The position numbers and the translations under genes are program-made. A stretch of DNA of 64,000 nt from CALANV01 sp036381615 (GTDB lineage: Bacteria; Pseudomonadota; Alphaproteobacteria; CACIAM-22H2). Where the stretch lies: contig DASVCL010000038.1 in assembly GCA_036381615.1 (NCBI GenBank), positions 1-64,000 of the forward strand, given 5' to 3'. The notes below the pieces were generated by a model. It was given only the letters and a program-made list of their open reading frames with translations. It did no database searches and was not told the DNA's origin. Position 1 is the stretch's first letter, and each line of letters opens with the position of its first letter. Positions 1 to 8,711 of this stretch are shown here, piece by piece.

Positions 1-534
1 CGGAACGATGACGGACAGCGTGCGATCGGCCGACAGGTCGCCGCCGCCCGCAAGGCCGGCGCCGGCCGCGATCGTGCGCGGGGCGGCAACCGGCGCCCCT
101 GCGGGCGCAACAGGCGTCACCATCACCATGTCGGTCCCGTCGTATTCCACCGTGACGGACTGCCCCTGCTGGATGTCGCCCGGCGCCAGGTCCGCCTTGC
201 CCGAGGACGTCATCTTCCTGATCGCTTTTGCGCCGAGGGCAGAGATGTCCAGGGTCGCCGCGCCGGTGTTGGCGAAGCTGGCGCGGAAGGAATACCGCTC
301 GCCGATGGCATAGGCGGCAAGCGCCACGTCGGGGGTCAGGGTATAGGCGTTCGCGGCGCCGCCCGATGCGTACCTGCCGTTGATGCGGTTCCAGAACCGC
401 TTGACGGCACCCATGACGGCACGCGCGGAGTCGTTGACGCCGGAAAACGGCATCCCCTCGGGAAAGCCGTTCGGTGCCGCCGCGCTGTTCGACGCATCGG
501 TCTCGGACCAGTTCGATTGACTGATGTCGGTCAT
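1..534 (-). CDS. Phage tail fibre protein, N-terminal part (cut by window edge)
   Basis: The start codon at 534 follows a GGGAGA ribosome site. The first 178 residues are visible and the reading frame is open to the window edge. Near the visible end is the segment AGAGLAGGGDLSADRTLSV, a glycine-rich pattern that recurs in tail fibre and tail spike proteins just before receptor-binding domains. The position, downstream of tail hub and other structural genes in the late operon, agrees with a tail fibre or its adaptor. Host-range function is inferred from family and position; the receptor-binding part lies outside the window. Confidence 0.75.
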   Translation of the reverse strand, partial: MTDISQSNWSETDASNSAAAPNGFPEGMPFSGVNDSARAVMGAVKRFWNRINGRYASGGAANAYTLTPDVALAAYAIGERYSFRASFANTGAATLDISALGAKAIRKMTSSGKADLAPGDIQQGQSVTVEYDGTDMVMVTPVAPAGAPVAAPRTIAAGAGLAGGGDLSADRTLSVIVP

Positions 535-659
535 CTGGCTCGTCTCCCGTGAAACGAAGACGGCCGCCGGTGAACGCGGGCGGCCATTGATCGGAAAACC
601 GGTGAACGGGCGGTCGCCGGCGGCGCCGGTCCGGCCGGAAGGCCGCGGACGCGCGCCGG

Positions 660-845
660 TCAGGCCGTCCCGTCCGGCGATGCCGGCGGGGTTTCAGGCA
701 TCCTTGCCGCTGCTGCGGCTGCGGCCGGCGGCGCGGTGTCGCGGCGGGCCTTTCCGTCGTCAGCCGACGTCATCAGCCGCGCCAGCTCGTCGACGGAAAG
801 CCACACCCGACGCGGTGCCGCGTTGCGAGGATCTCGCGGTCGCAT
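660..845 (-). CDS. Small phage protein of unknown function
   Basis: A 61-residue protein between the tail fibre gene and a 159-residue unknown. It has a basic N-terminus (MRPRDPRNAAPRRVWLSVDE) and an alanine-rich run around residues 39 to 47. It starts 6 bases after the stop of the upstream gene, so translational coupling is likely. I recognise no domain. It is supported by its position in a tight operon rather than by its sequence, and it might not be expressed. Confidence 0.4.
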   Translation of the reverse strand: MRPRDPRNAAPRRVWLSVDELARLMTSADDGKARRDTAPPAAAAAAARMPETPPASPDGTA

Positions 846-851
846 GGTCCC

Positions 852-1331
852 TCACACCGGCCAGAAGACCATGCCGTCCCAGCGATAGGGCGCGCCCCCC
901 GGGCCACCGTAGATCGCCCCGCGCCGAAGCGCCGCGCGATCGATGCGTCCCCCGCGCATCGGCAGCGGCAGAAGCGCGGACAAGTCGTGGGGCGGACTCG
1001 CGGCCGCTGCGGCAGCGCCCGCGGCCGGGCCGTCGCCGGACGCCGGCATCTGTCCCGGCAGCACCTCGCCCCGGCGCCGTTGCCTCGCCCCGATCTGCCG
1101 CGCGCGCGGCCGCGCGTCCTGCCGGCGCTCGCGCAGGCGCGCGTGGGCGTCGAGGCCGCCGATCACGCCCCGGCCGACGGCCTCGCCGAAGCTCATACCC
1201 GGCCTGTTGGCCGCGAGAATGCTGGCGCCGACGAGCGTCAGCAGGCTGCCGATGTCGCGCGCGCGCCATGCGGCGGGGGCGTCGTCCAGATCGCGCGGCA
1301 TCGGGCGCGACGATGAATCGAACGGTCGCAT
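852..1331 (-). CDS. Phage protein of unknown function
   Basis: A 159-residue protein in the prophage late operon. Residues 25 to 60 contain a hydrophobic stretch followed by a segment rich in Gly and Val (MSFGEAVGRGVIGGLDAHAR); the middle is strongly basic (RERRQDARPRARQIGARQRR) and is followed by an alanine run. The gene lies between a putative ejection or internal virion protein and the small gene leading to the tail fibre. No family recognised. Its strand, spacing and place make it a real gene more likely than not. Confidence 0.5.
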   Translation of the reverse strand: MRPFDSSSRPMPRDLDDAPAAWRARDIGSLLTLVGASILAANRPGMSFGEAVGRGVIGGLDAHARLRERRQDARPRARQIGARQRRRGEVLPGQMPASGDGPAAGAAAAAASPPHDLSALLPLPMRGGRIDRAALRRGAIYGGPGGAPYRWDGMVFWPV

Positions 1332-1365
1332 CGCAATCTTCCCTCCCGAACGGTCGTGGCGATCG

Positions 1366-2190
1366 TCAGTCCCACAGCCCGCCGAGCAGGCCGCCGTCGA
1401 GGCCGGCCGCCGCGAGCCATGGACTGCCGCCTGCGAGCAAGGTCGCGAGGCCCGCGCCGGTCATGGCGCCGCCGAGCAGCCCGGCGCCGAGACTGCGTCG
1501 CGGGCCGATCCGGGTCGTGGTGGAAACGCCGCCCGTGTTCTGGCCCTGGATGATTCCGGCGTACTGCGCCAGGCGCTGCCACGGCTCGGCCTGGGCGAAG
1601 TCGTGACGGGCGATCGCTTCGTCGATGGCCTGCTGCGCGAAATCCTCGCGCACGCCGCCCACCTCGGCGAGCTTCGCGAGGTCCGCGTAGTCCTCGCGCG
1701 CGAGCTCGGGCGCGAAGAGCATGGCGCGCATCATGTTCTCGCGCTCGCGTCCGTAGTCCTGGTAGGCGAGCTGCCCCGCCGTCTCGGCCAGCGCGCCGGC
1801 CACGGCGTTCGCGTGCGCGCCCGACCCGTAACGGCCGGATGCGGCGAACTGCGCGTCGAAGCGCGGCCGGATCTCGCCCGCGACGCGGTCCATCATGCGC
1901 GCGAAATGCGGATTGCCGCCGTCCAGATACGCGCCGGCGAGCGTGCGCGTCAGCTCGGCGCCCGCCGCGCGCGTGAGCGGCGAACCTTCGCTCGCGCGCT
2001 GCGCCTGGCGGGCGAGCGCGGTCGCCGTCTCGGGCGACAGGTCGGCGAAGGTCCGGCCGGGATAGAAGGTCCGCGGCGTGCCGGCGAGGCTCTGCGCCTG
2101 CCGGGCGATGTCGGTCAGATACGGTTGAAGATACGCCGGCGGATCGTCGCGTTGGATCGTGGTCGTGGTGCTTGGCGCTCTGCTGCCCAT
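1366..2190 (-). CDS. Putative virion-internal or DNA-ejection protein
   Basis: A 274-residue protein. The first two thirds are charged and probably helical, with many Ala, Arg and Glu residues; the C-terminus (about residues 233 to 270) is a Gly/Ala/Leu-rich hydrophobic segment typical of membrane-interacting phage ejection proteins. It is encoded after the tail hub and two small structural genes and before the tail fibre, the place where short-tailed phages keep ejection or tail needle proteins. The role is inferred from composition and position, because no sequence signature is decisive. Confidence 0.45.
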   Translation of the reverse strand: MGSRAPSTTTTIQRDDPPAYLQPYLTDIARQAQSLAGTPRTFYPGRTFADLSPETATALARQAQRASEGSPLTRAAGAELTRTLAGAYLDGGNPHFARMMDRVAGEIRPRFDAQFAASGRYGSGAHANAVAGALAETAGQLAYQDYGRERENMMRAMLFAPELAREDYADLAKLAEVGGVREDFAQQAIDEAIARHDFAQAEPWQRLAQYAGIIQGQNTGGVSTTTRIGPRRSLGAGLLGGAMTGAGLATLLAGGSPWLAAAGLDGGLLGGLWD

Positions 2191-2200
2191 GGTTGCCCTC

Positions 2201-2638
2201 CTACAATCTGCATTCGAGAAGCACGTGCGTGCGCCGCAGCTTCCCCTTGAAGACGCGTTCCCACCCCGGCCGCGCCCACGCCTCGAACGCGCCGCAGCCC
2301 TGCGCCCTGGCCCAGCGTCTCAGCGCATCGAGATGGTGCTGCCAGGTCCGCCGTCCGCTTCCCGTCAGCAGCACGACGGCGCACACGTTCAGCCTGGGAT
2401 ACGGGATCAGCATCGTGACCGCGCAGGCGCGGACCGCCTTGGCGCCGGCGTCCCACGCGATCCAAAGCTGCATGCGCCCGTCGATCAGGGCGCGGCGGAT
2501 GTCGTCGGGCCCGTAGCGCCCGCCCGAATAGGCGAGCGCCGCGACGATCGGCTTCTCCACCAACGGCCATACGGTCGCGACATGGCGCGACGGAATCGCG
2601 TTCAGCGTCGTGCTCACGAGCTGTCCTCCTTGCGTCAT
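2201..2638 (-). CDS. Phage protein, possible GNAT-like fold
   Basis: A 145-residue protein coded 10 bases upstream of the putative ejection protein. It contains alternating hydrophobic strands (MQLWIAWD, VRACAVTMLI, VCAVVLLTG) followed by a helix with HHLDALRRWARAQGCGAFE, an arrangement seen in small GNAT-like proteins encoded in many short-tailed phages beside tail genes. I see no clear acetyl-CoA binding loop, so enzymatic activity should not be assumed. The N-terminal start MTQGGQLVST is taken as given; the later methionines are too far in. Confidence 0.45.
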   Translation of the reverse strand: MTQGGQLVSTTLNAIPSRHVATVWPLVEKPIVAALAYSGGRYGPDDIRRALIDGRMQLWIAWDAGAKAVRACAVTMLIPYPRLNVCAVVLLTGSGRRTWQHHLDALRRWARAQGCGAFEAWARPGWERVFKGKLRRTHVLLECRL

Positions 2639-2659
2639 CGGCGGAATGCGTCCGCGGCG

Positions 2660-2989
2660 TCAGCCGAGGACGACGTAACGGAACGTGCGATCCGTCGCCG
2701 GGCTCGCCGCATGCGCGATCGAGACCGCGCCGTTCGTCCGCCCCGTCTCCGGAATCCAGGTGGTGCCGAGTGCTGCGGCGGCACTCGCCGTCGTCGGCAC
2801 GAGCAGGATCGCGCTGTCGAACGCGATGCGCGCATCGACGAGCGTCGTCGCCGTCGCGTCCGGCGCGAGCGTCACCAGGCCCGTGACGTTGAGCCGTCCC
2901 ACCAGCAGGCCGTTGATGACCCGCGCGGCGCGCCGGATCCACTCGGCATGATCCGGCAGATAGTTCTCGATGCCCTTGTAGCCGGACAT
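2660..2989 (-). CDS. Phage structural protein of unknown function
   Basis: A 109-residue protein between the tail hub gene and the 145-residue gene. The N-terminus MSGYKGIENYLPDHAEWIRR is charged and aromatic; the remainder is rich in Val, Thr and Ala and reads as beta structure, ending in TFRYVVLG. This looks like a small virion or fibre-associated protein, but I recognise no family. A 154-base gap without a gene separates it from the tail hub gene upstream. Confidence 0.5.
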   Translation of the reverse strand: MSGYKGIENYLPDHAEWIRRAARVINGLLVGRLNVTGLVTLAPDATATTLVDARIAFDSAILLVPTTASAAAALGTTWIPETGRTNGAVSIAHAASPATDRTFRYVVLG

Positions 2990-3143
2990 GCCTGCCCTCG
3001 ATTACGATTGCCCTGTACTTTTTCTGCGCCCCGCCCCGGTTCCGCCGCTGCCGGGCCTATGCGCCGGCGGCGTGCGCCGGAAGCGATGCGTCCCGCATCG
3101 CCGCGGGCCGCAATCCGGGGCCGGGCGTCACCGCTTCACGCCG

Positions 3144-4649
3144 TCAGCGCGTACCTTCCGGCATCAGCCGCGGCTCCACGCCCTTGGCGTGACTCCAGGC
3201 GCCGGCGGGCGCGATCTCGATCCTTGCGCGCGCGAAGCGCGTCGCGATCCGCTGCGGACAGAATCCGTCGGCGGCCGCTTCCGTCGCGGCCGTGTAGCTG
3301 ACGCTCGCATCCGGCGCGTCGCGATGGCCGACGCACGCCGTCACCGCGCCGCCGTCGACGATCGGGCGCAGGCCCGACACGAACACGCGGCGCCCGGCGC
3401 CGAGGTCCAGGTCCCCGGTCTCGAACGTCGCGCCGAGATTGGGACCGGTGAAGAAATTGAGCCGGTGCTCGACGTCGAACGCGGCGAGAAGCGCGCGCCC
3501 GCCGGTCCAGAACCGGGAGTCCGGCCCGAACGGCGCATCGTCGACCGTGAGGCCCAGGGCGTCGGCGCCGTCGAGGTTGTAGCCGAACGACCCCGCCCGG
3601 AAGATCAGCGCCATGTCGAGCGCGATCAGCGACCAGCGCGCCGTGCTCCAGTTGTACGCGAGCAGCCGGTTCGGATGTCCCGACACGTTCCCGGCGCCGG
3701 GATAGGCCCAGTAGAAGATCTTGTTGATCGGATCGACCGCCGCCGAGATGCGCGCGAAATAGGTCTGGTCCAGGTCCGCGAAGAAGGTCTTGTCGATCTT
3801 GTTGGCCCCGATCGGGATCGAGCGCGACCCGTCGAACAGGTAGAAACCGTCCTCGCCGAGATAGGCGACCGTGCCGCCGAGCTGCACGATCGAGCCCGGC
3901 GCCGGCGTTCCGCGCGCGCCCTCGACGCGATCGAACTGGAAGATCAGGGGCGCGCCGACATAGGTCATCCGCCAGATGCCGCGCTCCTGGAACGCGACCC
4001 CGTCCGCCGTGTTGAGCGCGCCGACGATGCCCTGGTTCCAGCCGCCGTCGCCGGCCAGGTCCTGGTAATCCGACTGCACGGTCGCCGCGGCGCTCGTACC
4101 GGGCGCGGGCCAGCCGGTCGGATCGTCGATCGCCGACCACCACACGCGCTGCGGCTGGTTGCCGTCGACGGCGTCATAGGTGTTCGCCACGACGACGAAG
4201 TCGCGCACCACCGCGATGTGGCGGGCGCGCGGCGCCGTCGGCGCAAGGTCGGCAAAGCTGCCGGACGCGCCCAGAACGAAGCTCTGAAGCGGATCGGAAA
4301 GCCCCATCGCCGCGATCAGGCGCGATCCGTACTGAACGAAGCCGATGCGGTCGTCGGCGGGCACGGCATAGCCGCCGGTACGCGACACGTCGCTCCACGC
4401 CGTCGAGGCCGAGGTCAGCCGGTAGAGCCTGGCAGCGTCGCCCGCGAACAGCGTGACGTTGCCGTCGGCATCGCGCGCCGCGAACGCGCCCTGGCAGCGT
4501 GCGCCGAGCGCGCCCGAATACGCCGCCAGCGCGGCGAACGGTCCGTAGCTGTCGGGCGTGCGCGAAATGACGTTCCGGCACACGACGAGTCCCGGATTGC
4601 CATGGGCCGGCATGTCGGGAAGCCACTCCCCGAATGGAACCACGGCCAT
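3144..4649 (-). CDS. Tail hub / packaged-DNA stabilisation protein (P22 gp10-like)
   Basis: A 501-residue protein starting MAVVPFGEWLPDMPAHGNPG. The start was chosen at 4649 because the ATG overlaps the stop of the adaptor gene as TAATG. It has many short beta repeats (for example GSRLIAAMGLSDPLQSFVLG and GGTVAYLGEDGFYLFDGS) expected of the propeller-like tail hub proteins of P22-type phages, which close the portal channel after packaging. Its length is close to that of gp10 (about 470 residues). It follows the adaptor gene, as gp10 follows gp4 in P22. The family call is by layout and repeat pattern, not by a motif. Confidence 0.6.
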   Translation of the reverse strand: MAVVPFGEWLPDMPAHGNPGLVVCRNVISRTPDSYGPFAALAAYSGALGARCQGAFAARDADGNVTLFAGDAARLYRLTSASTAWSDVSRTGGYAVPADDRIGFVQYGSRLIAAMGLSDPLQSFVLGASGSFADLAPTAPRARHIAVVRDFVVVANTYDAVDGNQPQRVWWSAIDDPTGWPAPGTSAAATVQSDYQDLAGDGGWNQGIVGALNTADGVAFQERGIWRMTYVGAPLIFQFDRVEGARGTPAPGSIVQLGGTVAYLGEDGFYLFDGSRSIPIGANKIDKTFFADLDQTYFARISAAVDPINKIFYWAYPGAGNVSGHPNRLLAYNWSTARWSLIALDMALIFRAGSFGYNLDGADALGLTVDDAPFGPDSRFWTGGRALLAAFDVEHRLNFFTGPNLGATFETGDLDLGAGRRVFVSGLRPIVDGGAVTACVGHRDAPDASVSYTAATEAAADGFCPQRIATRFARARIEIAPAGAWSHAKGVEPRLMPEGTR

Positions 4650-5305
4650 TACGGTGCCTCCCCTGCCGGACGCATGATCAGCGGCGCGGCGCCGGCGCGC
4701 GCCCGGCGCGCCGTCGCCTGCAGCGCGTCGAGGGCGGCGCCGAACATGGCGGCCCACTGCGCGACGCGGTCGTCGTTGCCGATGTAGGGCTGCGCCTCCA
4801 GCAGCGCGCCGTACAGATAGATGCCCGGACTGGCGGCGAGCAGCCAGTTGGTCGGATTGGCGTCGGACAGGGCCGGAACCGCGGCGACGTACAGCAGCTC
4901 CGCCGTCAGACCCGCGGCGGCGGCCGGCGCGACGCGCAGCGTGTCGCCGACGGTCGTGAAGAATCGCGGCATCCCCGCACCGCCGCGCGGCAGCGAGGCG
5001 AAGTGCTGCGGCGTCACATAGGCGAGCGCGCGCGGCGATGCGCCTTGCAGGGTCAAGGCGCGGATCTCGAGACAATCCGCCGGCAGGGCCGCGTCGTCGC
5101 CGTCGAGCGGCAGGACGACGCGCGTCTCCATCTGCGGCGCGCGCAGCGGCGCCGACACGAAGGGCGGATGCGCCGCGCCATGATTGATACGCGCCTCGGC
5201 GAGGCGAATCAGGTCCGGCGCGATGCCGGCGATCGTCGCATCGCCGGGCCTGGCGAGCCAGTCGGCGATCGCCGCCCGCAGCTCGGCATAGGTCGTGATG
5301 GACAT
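4649..5305 (-). CDS. Phage head-tail adaptor protein (SU10-type)
   Basis: A 218-residue protein starting MSITTYAELRAAIADWLARP. I chose 5305 as the start because a GAGGAG ribosome site lies about 11 bases upstream; an open frame extends further but has no good start. The pattern of an N-terminal helical part, then DLIRLAEARIN, then a central region with PLDGDDAALPADCLEIRAL and a C-terminal helix, is that of the adaptor proteins that sit between portal and tail hub in SU10-like and related short-tailed phages. The stop overlaps the tail hub start. Confidence 0.65.
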   Translation of the reverse strand: MSITTYAELRAAIADWLARPGDATIAGIAPDLIRLAEARINHGAAHPPFVSAPLRAPQMETRVVLPLDGDDAALPADCLEIRALTLQGASPRALAYVTPQHFASLPRGGAGMPRFFTTVGDTLRVAPAAAAGLTAELLYVAAVPALSDANPTNWLLAASPGIYLYGALLEAQPYIGNDDRVAQWAAMFGAALDALQATARRARAGAAPLIMRPAGEAP

Positions 5306-5509
5306 GTTGCTGTGGCTCCTCTCGACCGCAGTTCCGATGTGCCTGGAGCTTTTTCCCGGCCGTCGCCGGGCGCGCCCCGGCGATCGATGGCTGCCGGCGC
5401 CGCACGGCCGGCCGCAGCCCGGATGCGCGGACCGGGTCCGCGCCTGACATGAATTCGTCGCGCCGTCCCGCAATCCGCGCCGCGCGACGTCACTCAAAGA
5501 TGACGCGGT

Positions 5510-5827
5510 TCAAAGATGAATTGCGGAGGTACGCAGGTAGCGCCATTCCGGATCGTTCAGCAGCCGCTTCACGCGCGGCGCATGGTCGGGATCGTAAAGG
5601 TTCACGCCGTAGCGCTTCAGCCACTCATACTGGACGACGACCGGAATCGAGGCGACGCGGGCAAGATCGCGCGCGCGATTGAAGCCGTCGTTATGCGTCT
5701 GCAGGGCCTTGTTGCGATCGAGAATGGGCGCCACGTCCTGGCGCGTCTCGATCACGAAGGTTCCGTCGGGCTGTTCGTGGTACCAGACCTCGAGACCGGC
5801 CCGGCGATTCAGCAGGCGTGAAAGCAA
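5510..5827 (-). CDS. Phage structural protein of unknown function
   Basis: A 105-residue protein, MLSRLLNRRAGLEVWYHEQP at the N-terminus, beginning with TTG at 5827. The start is supported by a strong AAGGAGGAG ribosome site five bases upstream. It has a charged, aromatic sequence (VVVQYEWLKRYGVNLYDPDH) and no motif I can name. It lies between the capsid and adaptor genes, where short-tailed phages often carry a small head protein. A plus-strand PAS-type gene separates it from the capsid gene. Confidence 0.6.
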   Translation of the reverse strand: MLSRLLNRRAGLEVWYHEQPDGTFVIETRQDVAPILDRNKALQTHNDGFNRARDLARVASIPVVVQYEWLKRYGVNLYDPDHAPRVKRLLNDPEWRYLRTSAIHL

Positions 5828-5969
5828 AGACTCCTCCTTCCATTAAAATGGACTATCATGTGCCTGCGCGACATGGGCGAGGGCGGCCTCCTCAATCCGG
5901 AGGAGACTCCAATCGCCATATCCTCAGGGTAGTATTCCCGAACGACTCACCACCGTTCCGAGGACGCGA

Positions 5970-6469
5970 ATGGTCCCGCCGGAAGATTCGCTGGATCATG
6001 AATTCGCCGAGCTGCTGGCCTATTGGCGCCGCCGGGCCGCCTGCCGGGTCGGCAGCACGTCGATCCGATCGAGCTTCCGCCACGTGTCCTGCCGAACATC
6101 GTCCTGCTCGACGTGGAGCGGCACGGCCACAGGCTGCGCTTCCGTTTCCGCCTGGTGGGCACCGCCCTCTTCGGGTATTTCGGCCGGGAGGTCACCGGCG
6201 CCCGCTACGAAGAGGCTGTGACCGCGTACACCACCGCCTCCGTCCGCAGGGCGATGGAGACCGTGGTCGCCGAAGGACATCCCGTCTATCTGGAAACCCC
6301 GGTCACGGCTGCCGACAGCGAATTCATCCGCGTGAAACGCCTGGGCCTGCCGCTCGCGCGCGACGGCAGGACCGTCGACATGATCCTCGGGATGGTGGTG
6401 CCCGTGCGCCGCCCGCCCGGACATGCCGGCAACGACGAACCCGAGGTGATGATCGCGCTCGACCGCTGA
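5970..6469 (+). pseudogene. PAS-domain protein (PAS_5 type), apparent single-base frameshift; prophage moron
   Basis: A plus-strand gene inside the minus-strand late operon. The first frame starts at 5970 after GAGGA and gives MVPPEDSLDHEFAELLAYWR; the second frame, picked up around 6038, gives RLPGRQHVDPIELPPRVLPN and continues through LRFRFRLVGTALFGYFGREV to the stop. Joined, these two read as one PAS_5-type protein of about 166 residues, a family common in alphaproteobacteria as small sensory proteins. A missing base within 6027..6040, a GC-only stretch, explains the break. It may be a true mutation or an assembly error. Its position, strand and separate ribosome site are those of a moron gene, expressed independently of the phage. 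The family call is good; its function in the lysogen is unknown. Confidence 0.7.
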
Positions 6470-6479
6470 ACGCGCGGCC

Positions 6480-6510
6480 GGCGAAGGCGACTGGTCGGAC
6501 CGCCTTCGCC
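6480..6510. terminator. Perfect hairpin between convergent genes
   Basis: A 10-base inverted repeat, GGCGAAGGCG at 6480..6489 and CGCCTTCGCC at 6501..6510, with an 11-base loop. It lies between the end of the plus-strand PAS gene (6469) and the end of the minus-strand capsid gene (6525). No run of T follows on either strand, so it may act as a pause or protect the capsid mRNA end rather than be a strong terminator. Confidence 0.6.
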
Positions 6511-6524
6511 GCCGCGACGCCCGC

Positions 6525-7478
6525 TCAGGTCAGGTCGGCGACGATGCCGTGGGCGGCCTCGTTGCAAACCTCGAGCGTGTACTCGATCAGGACCTGACGG
6601 CGCTCGGTGTCGCCGGTCTTGGCCAGCGCCCAGTTCTTCATCGGGCGAAGCGTCGCCATCTTGACCATGCGCGGATCGACCACGAGGGCCGAGCGATTGC
6701 GCTGGAAGATGTTCGGGACGACGTTGAGCGTGCCGAAGTCCGACACGTAGACGTCGGCCGCGCCGATGATCACGCCCTGGTCCTTGCCCTTCACCTCGCG
6801 CCGGTTGACGGCGATGCCGGTGAAGCCGGAGAAGACCTGCTTCTGGCTCGGCCCCAGCATCAGCATCGTCGGCTTGCCGCCGTTGCTGAAGCACGAGGCG
6901 AGCACGCTCTTCAGCAGCGTCTCGGTGAAGGCCCGGGCGGTGCCGTCGGTCGGCGCGTTGACGACGCCGCCCGAAAACCCGCCCGAGAGACCGCCCGTGC
7001 CGCGCGAGACGTTCGAGGTCAGCCACGACTCGAACCCGGCCGACTGCGACGCGGTCGTGCTGCTGCCGGCCACCGACGGCTTGTTCGACAGCATCTGCTT
7101 CTCGACGTCGCGCTTGAGCTCGAGGCCCTTGAGCAGGACCTGGTACTCCATCTCGCTGTCGCGGCCGGCCTTGGTGACGGCCTCGAGCGTGCCGGTAACC
7201 TGGGCGACCTTGTCGGAGATCTGCGTGCGGTTGCCGACGCGGATCGCCGGCGTGACCTGGGTGTTGGTCGCATCGTCGCCCTCGATACGGGCGTTGTCGT
7301 CGCGCGCGGCGGCGAGGTTCTGGATCTGCCACTCGTGATATTTCGCGCTCGCCTTCGACCGGCCGATGTTGGAGGTGAACGGCACGTCGGTCGGGTCGAT
7401 GCGATAGATCACGTCGGACAGGTCCTCGCGCAGCCCCGCGGCCGCGTAGGTGTCGTAGGTGTTGGTGGGCTGTGCCAT
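6525..7478 (-). CDS. Major capsid protein, SU10 type (DUF5309 family)
   Basis: A 317-residue protein. The N-terminal part, TYDTYAAAGLREDLSDVIYR, then IDPTDVPFTSNIGRSKAS and YHEWQIQNLAAARDDNARIE, is characteristic of the SU10-like major capsid family (formerly DUF5309). Further family features are RVGNRTQISDKVAQVTGT and GRDSEMEYQVLLKGLELKRD. Length is close to the family norm. The protein builds the icosahedral shell on the scaffold encoded just upstream (13-base gap). This is the clearest family assignment in the prophage and fixes its type. Confidence 0.9.
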   Translation of the reverse strand: MAQPTNTYDTYAAAGLREDLSDVIYRIDPTDVPFTSNIGRSKASAKYHEWQIQNLAAARDDNARIEGDDATNTQVTPAIRVGNRTQISDKVAQVTGTLEAVTKAGRDSEMEYQVLLKGLELKRDVEKQMLSNKPSVAGSSTTASQSAGFESWLTSNVSRGTGGLSGGFSGGVVNAPTDGTARAFTETLLKSVLASCFSNGGKPTMLMLGPSQKQVFSGFTGIAVNRREVKGKDQGVIIGAADVYVSDFGTLNVVPNIFQRNRSALVVDPRMVKMATLRPMKNWALAKTGDTERRQVLIEYTLEVCNEAAHGIVADLT

Positions 7479-7491
7479 GTGCGCTGTTCTC

Positions 7492-8535
7492 CTAGTTGCG
7501 GAGAAGCCCGACCGCGTCCTCGATGCGGCCCGACCTCTCCAGGCGTTTCAGTTTCTGGGCCCGCTCCTCGGCGGCCCGTTCCGCCTTCGTGCCCGCCGTG
7601 CCGGGTCGCTCGACCCTGGGCACGGGCCGCGCCAGCGCCTCGGCCTTCGCCTTTTGCGCACGGTCGTACAGCATGGCCTTCTCGAGAACCAAAAGGTTCA
7701 GGTGCGAGAGGTTGCCGTCGTACTGCGCCGGCGAATAGCCGATCGACAGCGCATAGTCGCGGAGCTCGCGGTTGAACCGGGCGCGTGCGTCCGGGTCCTT
7801 CAGCTCCGGCCGCTTGTCGAGAAGCGCCGCGATCTCGCGCCGGGCGAGATCGCGGAGCGCGGCGGCCTCTTCCTCCGCCGCTTGCTGCGACAATCGGCTC
7901 TGCTCGCGCTGCGCGAATTGCAGCGCGTCCTGCTTGGCGCGCCAGAGCGCATAGCGGGACGGGTCGCGTTCCGCGAGCGCCACGACGTCGGCGGGCGTAC
8001 GGATGTCGGCGAACTCGATCCCGATCTGCTGCTCGAGCGCGGGCACGATGGCGGCGAGCTGCTGTTGGAGCCGCCGCCGCTCGGTCTCATAGGCAGCGCG
8101 CTCGGCTTCGGCGGCCTTGCGCGTCTCTGCCGCGCCTCTCATCGCCTCGTTGATCGCGCGTTCGCGGTCGCGCTCCCGCCCGGCCACCACGGCCTGGATC
8201 TCGCGGGGCAGACGTTTGAACGCCTCTTTCTCCGAGGCTCGCCACGACGCGGGCGGCGCGATGGCCGGCTCGTCCGGTTCGCCCTCGTCCGCATCCTCGT
8301 TCCCGTCGCTGGGCGCCGCGGCATCGTCGCCGGGCGCTGCGGCGTCGGCCTCAATGGCCGGTTGTTCCTTCGCCGCCGCGGCCGTCGAAACGGGCGCCCC
8401 CTCGCCTGCATCCGCAGCGGGTGCGGCGTCCTCCTCCGCGATCGTGAGGAGTCCGCGCGCCGCCTCGAGGGTAAGCGGTGCCGTTCCCGCCGGCGGCGGG
8501 TTGTCGATCTGTCCATCCATGTCGATGACCTTCAT
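7492..8535 (-). CDS. Phage scaffolding protein
   Basis: A 347-residue, strongly acidic then highly helical protein. Residues 1 to about 95 are rich in Ala, Asp, Glu and Pro (low complexity); residues 100 to 250 are long charged helices (for example RRRLQQQLAAIVPALEQQIG) that would form a coiled coil; the C-terminus is basic, as in scaffold proteins that touch the capsid. It is encoded between portal and capsid, the normal site of a scaffold gene, and would be lost or ejected during head maturation. Identification is from composition and place. Confidence 0.75.
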   Translation of the reverse strand: MKVIDMDGQIDNPPPAGTAPLTLEAARGLLTIAEEDAAPAADAGEGAPVSTAAAAKEQPAIEADAAAPGDDAAAPSDGNEDADEGEPDEPAIAPPASWRASEKEAFKRLPREIQAVVAGRERDRERAINEAMRGAAETRKAAEAERAAYETERRRLQQQLAAIVPALEQQIGIEFADIRTPADVVALAERDPSRYALWRAKQDALQFAQREQSRLSQQAAEEEAAALRDLARREIAALLDKRPELKDPDARARFNRELRDYALSIGYSPAQYDGNLSHLNLLVLEKAMLYDRAQKAKAEALARPVPRVERPGTAGTKAERAAEERAQKLKRLERSGRIEDAVGLLRN

Positions 8536-8711
8536 TTGCGGGCGAAGCGGCCCGCGCGCCCGGCAGCGTCACATTTTCTGCTGCCGCCCCCGCCGTGATT
8601 TTGACCGTGATGCTGCGCCCGCACGCACGCGCGGCCGCTGGGCATCCGTTCTCGCGGGTGCTGTCCCGAACCTCCGTGTGTGCCGGATCGCGGCGAAACG
8701 GGTCTCCCCGC

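Noticed and set aside
562..585. A fourth promoter-plus-hairpin element before the tail fibre gene
   Set aside because: There is a hairpin (GGCCGCC/GGCGGCC) and GATCAATG beside it, but no TTGACG about 42 bases upstream and no inverted repeat, so it does not belong to the element family.
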